Origin: Nitrospirota bacterium
Lineage (GTDB): Bacteria; Nitrospirota; Nitrospiria; Nitrospirales; UBA8639
Direction of reading: 5' to 3'
Length of the DNA stretch: 11,994 nucleotides
Assembly (NCBI GenBank): GCA_020348185.1
Contig: CP070743.1
Location: forward strand, 1,847,126 to 1,859,119
The notes under the pieces were generated by a model that was not told where the DNA came from, made no database searches, and saw nothing but the letters and a program-made list of their open reading frames with translations. The position numbers were made by a program, and so were the translations under genes. Each line of letters starts with the position of its first letter. Position 1 is the first letter of the stretch. Below are positions 7,301 through 11,994 of the stretch, one piece after another.

Positions 7301-9492
7301 CCCTCTTCGTCAACATGGATCATTTCCAACCAGGGTGCGGGATTATGGTCAGGCGCGAAGGGTACCCGCTTTCCAAAGTGAGGGGTCACCCACGGCCAAG
7401 CGACTTTCCCTGTTTTCGGTTCAAACCAAATGGCACGACGTTCCCCAGGCGTATAGCCTTGCCATTCTGGATGATACTTGGGATTGGGCCCGATGGTGGC
7501 CTCTTTTTCACTCATCGCCTTGTTTCCATCCCACACCCAGTCCATTACGGTGGCATCGTAGGATTTTAACTGGCCTTCCTCATCCTCTTTATGTCCCGGC
7601 TTCCCTTGGGTCACAAGCTGCATTTCAACCCAATCTTTGATATTGACGACCCGGGGATCGGACTTCCAATCACTTTTTCCGCTTTGAACGATCTTAAATT
7701 TTGTTCCGAACCAATTCACGGTGGTTCCCACCAGTTGATCCGACGTCACCGGTTTATGTATGCGATTCAGACGGTCAGGAAGCTCCCGTAACGAAGGCAT
7801 GACATCATTCTGGACACCGGGAACTTGAAGCGTATTGTAGACACGCCAGTAACCCCACATACCAGCAACATAATGGTGAGCCACATGGCAATGGAACAAA
7901 AAGTCTCCTGCCAACCACTGGCAGAGACCGGATCCGCATTCGGTTTCTAAATCGAGGGCTTCCGATGGTCCAATGACCTCCACATCAACACGATCGGACT
8001 TCGTACGAATCACAGGATATTTGACTGGCCCGGTTTGACCGGTATTCCACACTGGCATTTGCGTTGCCCGAGGGCTACGTTGCCATCGAATGGCTCCACC
8101 ATGTGGGTGATGGGAATGAAAGACTTCAGACCCCCCATGGACAATTCTAAACTTGGCAGGGTCCCCTAAATAACTCCGTGGAATCGTTGGACCTGCATCT
8201 CCGAAGGTATAACTGCTGTAAGCCATTGACTCATCTTCAAATCCAAAATACTCATGTTGCACGTGCATGTTATTAATGCCAAAGGGTTCACTTCGATAGT
8301 TCAAGGCCCTGGCACCTGGCCGATAGGCATCGGTCAGAGGATCCCGCTGCGGGAGAAAGTCTCCATGCTTGTTGACGGGACGAAACGCTTCATCTCCAAC
8401 CTCGTGGTAAATCAGAACAAATTCTCGAAAGTCCGGGCCCCTTGGCGTATCAATCATGACCTGCCAGCCACTTTTGGCTTCTGTGGCCTCTCCGGTTCCC
8501 AGCGGCTCCCAATACTTTGAACCCGCGGGCTCGACGATAAACACGCCCATCATCCCCAACACCGTCAACTCACGATCATTGCTGTAGCTGTGGAATTGTT
8601 TTGCCCCTTCCTGAGCATTGGGATGAATGTACCATTCCATATCAATAACCGGGGAACCCTGGGGGGCACCCTCCTCATCATCGTCTTCGTCGCTTTCCCC
8701 TGCCGCAATCGCATCAGGATTCGTCGTCGTCGCTGGCTGACCTGTCTTACTCATCACCATATCGGAGCCGTTAATATGGAGGCTCACATCCTCCCCAAAC
8801 TCTAATTTGTTTCGAAGGGTAATTTTGACGCAATCACCTTGGTTTCCACGAATAACGAGTGGCTGGATGTACTGATTTTGGATTCCGTTGATGACCCCAC
8901 CTGGATCAAGGTGCCCTTCCGACTCTCGGGCAGCTGCATTTTTGGCTTCCTCTTCCCTAACCTTTTCCAGGTTTTCCGTGAGGACATACATATACCCGGG
9001 ATAGTAGTCCAACCATTGATTGAGCGTGATCTCGGCGTTAATAGCGGAAATGTCATAGTGTTTCACTGGTGCGTTTGCTGGGCATAAGCCACCGGTTTTG
9101 GACACCGGCTCACCACCCGTATTCGTCATGAGGAGGCCATTCTCCCGACCTCCACCATATTGGTGCATCATCGACATGGAATTGAAGGCACCCGTATTGT
9201 CCCGTTGGTGCTGATTTTCCTTCTGCATCTGTTCCATCATCCGCTGATGCTGAAGTTCAACCATCGCAGCCCGTTCTGATCGACCCTCAACTGAGTTTTC
9301 GACAATCGTCTGTCCCTTCAATTTTTCAGCCCATCCAGGCGAATCCTGGTGGACCATACTGGTCTTATGGACGGTGGAATCTGATGGAGAAGTTTCAGCT
9401 GATGCAATGGAAAATACACCAGCCATCAGGGCAGCAACGAGCATGCCCAAGATAAGAAATGAGTTTGGCAACCTGAAATGAAAGTGAAACAT
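4345..9492 (-). CDS. Giant secreted six-cupredoxin multicopper oxidase with inserted LysM domain
   Basis: This 1715-residue protein starts at an ATG with a perfect AAGGAGG 8 nt upstream. A signal peptide ends near ASA (residue 32), followed by a Met/His/Gln-rich segment (75-115). Six cupredoxin domains follow, roughly 137-345, 355-555, 775-1085, 1086-1300, 1320-1500 and 1515-1685. Domain 2 has H459-x2-H462-x-H464 and H534-C535-H536-x3-H540-x4-M545, which are the type 1 ligands plus half of the trinuclear ligands. Domain 3 has H840-x-H842 and H1044-x-H1046, the other half. The full set of eight trinuclear histidines is therefore present. Domains 1, 4, 5 and 6 keep the scaffold but lack copper ligands. 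A LysM domain (945-989) between Gly/Ser linkers lies between the two domain-3 motifs, and a Trp-rich 220-residue segment links domains 2 and 3. The expected reaction is one-electron substrate oxidation with O2 reduction to water, outside the cytoplasm. MnxG and ceruloplasmin are architectural parallels; the substrate is unknown. Confidence 0.9.
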   Translation of the reverse strand: MFHFHFRLPNSFLILGMLVAALMAGVFSIASAETSPSDSTVHKTSMVHQDSPGWAEKLKGQTIVENSVEGRSERAAMVELQHQRMMEQMQKENQHQRDNTGAFNSMSMMHQYGGGRENGLLMTNTGGEPVSKTGGLCPANAPVKHYDISAINAEITLNQWLDYYPGYMYVLTENLEKVREEEAKNAAARESEGHLDPGGVINGIQNQYIQPLVIRGNQGDCVKITLRNKLEFGEDVSLHINGSDMVMSKTGQPATTTNPDAIAAGESDEDDDEEGAPQGSPVIDMEWYIHPNAQEGAKQFHSYSNDRELTVLGMMGVFIVEPAGSKYWEPLGTGEATEAKSGWQVMIDTPRGPDFREFVLIYHEVGDEAFRPVNKHGDFLPQRDPLTDAYRPGARALNYRSEPFGINNMHVQHEYFGFEDESMAYSSYTFGDAGPTIPRSYLGDPAKFRIVHGGSEVFHSHHPHGGAIRWQRSPRATQMPVWNTGQTGPVKYPVIRTKSDRVDVEVIGPSEALDLETECGSGLCQWLAGDFLFHCHVAHHYVAGMWGYWRVYNTLQVPGVQNDVMPSLRELPDRLNRIHKPVTSDQLVGTTVNWFGTKFKIVQSGKSDWKSDPRVVNIKDWVEMQLVTQGKPGHKEDEEGQLKSYDATVMDWVWDGNKAMSEKEATIGPNPKYHPEWQGYTPGERRAIWFEPKTGKVAWPWVTPHFGKRVPFAPDHNPAPWLEMIHVDEEGNRTVDPAKPGENGRWSLCPERAGSQNYNVHFIKLPIELSAAQGSEPAIVDPNGLLYVVHEEEAAIRGNNDLKYPLVFRANMYDCMDWMLTSEWEDDDVTNFQSSKINTHFHFVQFDNQASDGVISGMSYEQSMRPFTMFEKKKNKGLPVPMNSKFTKSAKKGEKTIHLTNAHQYHVGTLVLVGADNVGGNEIRRIVAIGGSGGSSASSGAGGGEYTVQPGDTLGGIANARGMTSSELAAINNIENKDLIYVGQTLTLPGAEAASTGSDAGSGGETLTFAKPLEHDHPVDDIVTVEFVRQRFWADADVGSVFCHDHAFGGTTWPHGAVCTFLIEPFGSTWHNPKTGEPIRTGPVADIHTIERVGHDVAGSFRELMVHIMDTVPHTVNVVTAGNPPGQPVDVALEAGRTVSFIMPPNEMIKMTPMPFLNGGTHTTGGAFNFRAEPFAQRLSNNPDTSQLFSSGVHGDPSTPMIRAYLGDAIVFRLIDVTMNESNVFSVSGHTFWTERYAAEANRKNSIHIGIAERYDLVVAEAGGPRHLPGDYMYFNGRSSKFSEGSWGIIRVLDKEVPDLQPLPNKAYGKEGMPPTLPVCPEGAPAKEFNVVAIDFPSMSFNPNVEEAIEVDFERKIEVQNPDAKIYVLEEEVSRVSGDYQPMPLTIRANVGDCIKVNLTNKMKESRASFSAFGLAFDPKDSQGMNIGNNQGDQTVAPGGSKTYTYYADPFIGETQTLVWDFGNVALNPRNGLYGAIIVGPKGSQYRDPKTGSDVSLKNAWAADVIVDQTIPGNENRSSYRDVALFFQDEDNIIGTSFMPYVQNVAGLVGINYRSEPYLYREELGCSLGRMFQPCEVDDPKDPATPIIMAHAGDPVRIHVFGASSEQNGMFTLEKHEWPIEPFLPGADMISTVEFAGSESLDAFVPSAGGVYALAGDYVYGNARLPYSQSGQWGYLRVLPRGDKRVLPLGETKADVQEAKAVQPEETQVKPVAFK

Positions 9493-9556
9493 GGACCGGC
9501 CTCCTTCAAGAATTGAACTGGCGAGATTTCAGTATCTTAACTATTTGGTTTTATCG

Positions 9557-9587
9557 AATTTATTCGACACTCTACTGTCGATAAATT
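9557..9587. promoter_or_regulatory. 12-bp inverted repeat upstream of the oxidase gene
   Basis: AATTTATTCGACA (9557-9569) and TGTCGATAAATT (9576-9587) are inverted copies of each other apart from one extra T, with a 6-nt spacer. The site lies about 65-95 bp before the oxidase ATG and just downstream of the candidate promoter. On the minus strand no T tract follows, so it does not look like a terminator for dat. A dimeric regulator site or a 5'-leader hairpin is more likely. The repeat is seen; its role is inferred. Confidence 0.5.
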
Positions 9588-9597
9588 GGGGAGAGAA

Positions 9598-9627
9598 ATA
9601 CTGGCTCAATTCTATGGTGTGTGTCAA
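9598..9627 (-). promoter_or_regulatory. Candidate sigma70 promoter of the oxidase gene
   Basis: On the minus strand a perfect TTGACA (9622-9627) is followed after 18 nt by CAGTAT (9598-9603), a weak -10 that keeps A2, A5 and T6 of TATAAT. Transcription would begin near 9591, giving a leader of about 100 nt that contains the inverted repeat. The -35 box is good and the -10 is poor, so the call is tentative. Confidence 0.35.
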
Positions 9628-9634
9628 GTCTACT

Positions 9635-10483
9635 TTAGACCAGACGACTGAGGAAATCTTGGTAGCTAGCGGAAAGTTGTTGGCTTGTGGGCCCAGGCTG
9701 GCCGGTTCCTACCGGCTTTTCATCGATGGCAACAACCGGCATGACTTCAATGGTGGTTCCTGCCAGGAATATTTCATCGACTTCAAACAGTTCCTTGGCT
9801 TTAATCGTTCGCTCACAAACCGACAATCCTTCTTTTTTCGCTAAATCTAAAAGGATTTTGCGGGTTACCCCCTCAAGAATATGATGATTGGATTCTGGGG
9901 TATGAATGACACCACTCCGAACGATCATCACATTACAGCTCGTCCCTTCCGTAACCACTCCTTCGCGGATAAAAATAGCCTCAAACGCTCCAGCTTCTTT
10001 GGCCTGTTGCTTGCCAAGCACATTGGGGAGTAAATTCAGGCTTTTAATATCGCACCGTCCCCATCGTATGTCCGGTACCGTTATCACCTTCACACCTCGT
10101 TGCCGCAAGTTCTCATCCAGAGGAGTCATCTCACGAAAGGACATAAATATGGTAGGGGAACATTGCCCCGGGAACAGATGATCCCGTGGCACAATACCTC
10201 TAGTGACCTGGATATACACTTTGCAGTGTTGATATCCACATCGTTTCACTCCCTCCAATATGCGTTGTTCCCATTCGGCGGGAGTATAGGGGAGGGTTAA
10301 TCGTATCCCTTGAGCGCTGTGCTCCAAGCGAGCAAGGTGCTCCTGGAGCAGGCAAGGCTTGCCCTCATACACCATGACGACTTCATAGACCCCATCCCCA
10401 AATTGGAATCCCCGGTCATCAGGAGAAATCTTGACCTCTTCCAAGGACATAAAGCGATCATTGAGAAATCCAATATCGGTCAT
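9635..10483 (-). CDS. dat: D-amino-acid aminotransferase (PLP fold type IV)
   Basis: This 282-residue protein has the usual family length. It exchanges the amino group between D-amino acids and 2-oxo acids (typically D-Ala with 2-oxoglutarate, giving D-Glu and pyruvate) in the cytoplasm, feeding peptidoglycan synthesis. The residues that define the Bacillus enzyme are all present with a constant offset of two: Tyr33 (GDGVYEVV), Arg100 and His102 (VTRGIVPRDH, the substrate-carboxylate trap), catalytic Lys147 (DIKSLNLL) and Glu179 (VTEGTSCNV). The Arg/His pair and the SLNLL context favour D-amino-acid transaminase over branched-chain aminotransferase or aminodeoxychorismate lyase, which share the fold. 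The ATG begins 11 nt after the stop of the chagasin-like gene; no strong Shine-Dalgarno is seen, so coupling is likely. It appears to be the last gene of the right-hand operon. Confidence 0.87.
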   Translation of the reverse strand: MTDIGFLNDRFMSLEEVKISPDDRGFQFGDGVYEVVMVYEGKPCLLQEHLARLEHSAQGIRLTLPYTPAEWEQRILEGVKRCGYQHCKVYIQVTRGIVPRDHLFPGQCSPTIFMSFREMTPLDENLRQRGVKVITVPDIRWGRCDIKSLNLLPNVLGKQQAKEAGAFEAIFIREGVVTEGTSCNVMIVRSGVIHTPESNHHILEGVTRKILLDLAKKEGLSVCERTIKAKELFEVDEIFLAGTTIEVMPVVAIDEKPVGTGQPGPTSQQLSASYQDFLSRLV

Positions 10484-10494
10484 GGCTGAATGGC

Positions 10495-10839
10495 CTATTT
10501 CTTCACCGTGATCACAAACACTCTTCGATCCTCTGCGGTGAATTTCCAGGCCAACCGCTTGCTGAATTCCATTCGATATTCTCCCTCCTCAAGAGCTTGA
10601 AATTCAAACGTGCGTTTCCCGGAATCCACTGCATTATTGCTTGTGGTTCGGAGAAACTCATCTTCCATCAACACAAAAGATTTTTGATCATACGAGGGAA
10701 CCCACTGCTCCCCCCGCGTACGATCTTCCCAAAGATTTACGGAAAAAGTCGCGCCTTTTTTCGCCTGAATAGACTTTACTTCACGCGCGCTATCAGCACC
10801 TGAAACGACATTCCCAACAGTTGTATCATTGCCGTCCAT
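10495..10839 (-). CDS. Chagasin-like (inhibitor I42-type) small protein without signal peptide
   Basis: This is a 114-residue protein. From about residue 29 the strand order matches chagasin/ICP cysteine-protease inhibitors: GATFSVNLWEDRTRGEQW, VLMEDEFLRT, then GKRTFEFQALEEGEYRMEF and RLAWKF, ending VFVITVKK. In active inhibitors three loops carry NPTTGY, GxGG and RPW/F; here the equivalents are EDRTRGEQW, DSGKRTF and KRLAW, so the first loop is clearly altered and the third partly kept. There is no signal peptide, and an in-frame TAG seven nt before the ATG rules out an N-terminal extension, so the protein should be cytoplasmic. That is unusual for the family. The ribosome site is the moderate AGGTAGAG. 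It sits between the Rieske and dat genes. Target unknown; inhibitor function should not be assumed. Confidence 0.62.
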   Translation of the reverse strand: MDGNDTTVGNVVSGADSAREVKSIQAKKGATFSVNLWEDRTRGEQWVPSYDQKSFVLMEDEFLRTTSNNAVDSGKRTFEFQALEEGEYRMEFSKRLAWKFTAEDRRVFVITVKK

Positions 10840-10863
10840 GGATCTCTACCTGATTGGTAAAGG

Positions 10864-10898
10864 TTCAACGCTTAACGTTCAATGTTTAATGTTTAAAG
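10864..10898. repeat. Heptameric tandem repeat, five units
   Basis: Five imperfect 7-nt units on the plus strand: TTCAACG, CTTAACG, TTCAATG, TTTAATG, TTTAAAG. Read on the minus strand the consensus is C-N-T-T-R-A-A. Two further degenerate units lie nearby at about 10909-10922. The array is in the 99-bp gap between the Rieske stop and the chagasin-like start. It shares the 7-nt period and the purine-AA core with the array at 137-164. Confidence 0.72.
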
Positions 10899-10938
10899 GA
10901 AACACTCAGGCATTTCAACTTTGAACTTCGACCTCGCT

Positions 10939-11292
10939 TTAGATTCCCCGTCGTCGAAGACTGATACAAATCTGGTCTCCATCAACACGAACCTCATAGC
11001 TCGCAACGCAATATCCCCCCCCCTCAGTTCCGAAACCGTTTCGAACGTCAAATTGGAGATCATGCCAGGGGCAGGAAACGACGTGACCTTTGACTCGCCC
11101 TTTGGCCAGCGGTCCCCCTTCATGGGGGCAAATGTTATTGATTGCATAAAAACACCCTGCCACGTTGAATAAGGCAACCGATTTCCCAAGAACTTTAAAC
11201 ACTCGTCCCTTGCCCGCTGGTACTTCATCAACCTGAGCAACACGGATAAAATCGGTTTCAGAGTTTTCACTTGTTGGTTCTTCTGTTTTCAT
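10939..11292 (-). CDS. Rieske-type [2Fe-2S] ferredoxin (NirD-like small protein)
   Basis: This is a soluble single-domain Rieske protein of 117 residues if translation begins at the third of three consecutive ATG codons (11298, 11295, 11292). I chose the third because AGGGA lies directly before the first ATG and only the third gives a normal spacing of 6 nt. Counted from the first ATG, the cluster ligands are Cys57 and His59 (CPHEGG) and Cys76 and His79 (CPWH), the C-x-H-x16-C-x2-H pattern, followed by the typical FDVRNG strand. No signal peptide or membrane segment is present. Such proteins act as ferredoxins for oxygenases or as the small subunit of assimilatory nitrite reductase (NirD); no partner enzyme is in the window, so the electron partner is unknown. 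It lies 35 nt after the DUF192 gene in the same orientation. Confidence 0.88.
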   Translation of the reverse strand: MKTEEPTSENSETDFIRVAQVDEVPAGKGRVFKVLGKSVALFNVAGCFYAINNICPHEGGPLAKGRVKGHVVSCPWHDLQFDVRNGFGTEGGGYCVASYEVRVDGDQICISLRRRGI

Positions 11293-11327
11293 CATCATTC
11301 CCTGATTCGGTCAGACAATCCTTCCTC

Positions 11328-11825
11328 TCATGATAGTCGGAGAGTGAATTTGAGTTTGGTCCCTGGTACCACGCCTTGACGTTTGGCAAATCCAGCATTG
11401 GCTTCAATGACATAACGGGCATTTCGGGATGGCGGACCATACCAGGGGCACGGATCCTGAGAACACGGTTCCGCAGCCTCCACGACATGCACCACCAATT
11501 TACTTTCATCTACCCATATCACATCGACCGGGATCCGGAATTCCTTGGTCCATACGCGATGTGGAGCCGATTCATCGAAAATATACAACATTCCCTTATT
11601 AGGCGGAAGATAATCTAGAAACGCAAGCCCAAACAACAACTTCTCAGGAGTATCCGCCACTTCAGCCTCCAATACCGTGCCATTGGGAAAGGACACGTGA
11701 ATCACTTGCGATTGCTCAGGCCTATTAAAAAGAAGAGCTCCACTGATAAGGAGCAGAGACATGACAACCAGAAAAATGATTCGTTTCTTGTTTGGCTGGC
11801 CTTGGGAAAAAATAAAAAGAAACAT
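11328..11825 (-). CDS. Membrane-anchored DUF192 family protein
   Basis: This is a 165-residue protein with a short basic N-terminus (NKKR, 12-15) and one membrane segment (about 16-33), so it is a signal-anchored or exported protein. The body shows DUF192 landmarks in order: GTVLEAEVADTPEKLLFGLAFL, NKGMLYIFDE, HRVWTKEFRIPVDVIWVDES, VVHVVEAAEPC, then Cys121/Cys126 with WYGPPSRNARYVIEANAG and a closing PGTKLKF strand. In most members the central motif is FWMKNT; here it is VWTKEF. The family has a small compact beta fold and no established enzymatic role. The start is the ATG at 11823-11825; no clear Shine-Dalgarno is visible. It is the promoter-proximal gene of the right operon. Confidence 0.85.
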   Translation of the reverse strand: MFLFIFSQGQPNKKRIIFLVVMSLLLISGALLFNRPEQSQVIHVSFPNGTVLEAEVADTPEKLLFGLAFLDYLPPNKGMLYIFDESAPHRVWTKEFRIPVDVIWVDESKLVVHVVEAAEPCSQDPCPWYGPPSRNARYVIEANAGFAKRQGVVPGTKLKFTLRLS

Positions 11826-11898
11826 CGCTTATTTGGAGAAAATCGGTTTTTTGTATCGCTGAGAGAATGAACAATCTCAATTAAAGGTGCTGGCCCCC

Positions 11899-11927
11899 TA
11901 ACCAAGGTAGGTTGAGAGGATTGGTTA
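11899..11927 (-). other. Possible 5'-leader hairpin of the right operon
   Basis: TAACCAA (11899-11905) and TTGGTTA (11921-11927) form a perfect 7-bp inverted repeat with a 15-nt loop, in the expected leader about 75-100 nt before the DUF192 start. An outer 9-bp inverted repeat, ACAATCTCA (11871-11879) and TGAGATTGT (11954-11962), flanks it; its distal arm overlaps the -35 box. I cannot match it to a known riboswitch. It may be a regulatory leader or a chance structure. Confidence 0.3.
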
Positions 11928-11936
11928 TGTCCACAA

Positions 11937-11965
11937 ACTATGATTGGGAGAACTGAGATTGTCAA
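11937..11965 (-). promoter_or_regulatory. Sigma70-like promoter of the DUF192-Rieske-chagasin-dat operon
   Basis: On the minus strand a perfect TTGACA (11960-11965) is followed after exactly 17 nt by CATAGT (11937-11942), which matches TATAAT at four of six positions including A2 and T6. Transcription would begin near 11930, giving a leader of about 105 nt before the ATG at 11825. No other coding frame is seen between 11826 and 11994. Confidence 0.55.
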
Positions 11966-11994
11966 TAAACATACAAGGTCCAAAAGCTAGGTAA

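Noticed and set aside
5125..8805. Many plus-strand frames of 60-120 residues opposite the oxidase
   Set aside because: They are antisense by-products of the oxidase codon usage; none shows a coherent domain, start signal or operon order.
4345..9492. Naming the oxidase as a Mn oxidase (MnxG) or as copper nitrite reductase
   Set aside because: The six-domain size resembles MnxG, but I cannot align the two here and no other mnx gene is present. Nitrite reductases are two-domain proteins with a different ligand set and no complete trinuclear site.
10893..11270. 125-residue minus-strand frame overlapping the Rieske gene
   Set aside because: It is out of frame with the Rieske gene, whose four cluster ligands are intact.

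Overview
All ten protein-coding genes that can be supported lie on the minus strand, so the window is read from right to left. By eye the base composition is balanced (about half G+C). Almost every product right of the left edge is either exported or redox-related. The set (a giant secreted multicopper oxidase, amicyanin-like blue-copper proteins fused to a carboxypeptidase-regulatory-like domain, a secreted HEAT-repeat protein) suggests a Gram-negative, respiratory or chemolithotrophic bacterium. A Nitrospirota (Nitrospira-like) origin is my best guess; it rests on general resemblance, since the window has no rRNA or marker gene.

Right block, 11994 to 9635: a sigma70-like promoter (TTGACA, 17 nt, CATAGT at 11937-11965) precedes four close genes. 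They encode a membrane-anchored DUF192 protein, a small Rieske [2Fe-2S] ferredoxin, a leaderless chagasin-like (inhibitor I42-type) protein and a D-amino-acid aminotransferase (dat). The intergenic stretch before the chagasin-like gene carries a heptameric tandem repeat.

Centre, 9634 to 4280: one secreted 1715-residue multicopper oxidase with its own upstream region (a 12-bp inverted repeat and a candidate promoter), a strong Shine-Dalgarno sequence and a rho-independent terminator at 4280-4319. The protein reads as three repeats of a two-cupredoxin unit, six domains in all, as in ceruloplasmin. The complete copper ligand set is split between domains 2 and 3 and in reversed order along the chain. 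A LysM domain sits inside a small beta-domain that itself sits inside cupredoxin domain 3. This is the most unusual object in the window.

Left block, 4279 to 1: after the terminator, two adjacent 19-bp direct repeats mark the control region of a tight run of secreted proteins. It holds two 305-residue paralogues, each with an amicyanin-type copper site (Cys-x2-His-x2-Met) at identical residue numbers, then a LolA-like/DUF4412-like periplasmic protein and a TPR-HEAT protein. After a 121-bp gap with a second heptameric repeat comes the start of another secreted protein cut by the window edge; only its first 45 residues are present.

Working model (inference): the oxidase and the two blue-copper proteins form a periplasmic or surface copper electron-transfer system, with the HEAT and LolA-like proteins as scaffold or assembly factors. 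The substrate is unknown; Mn(II), Fe(II), Cu(I) or an organic donor are all possible.
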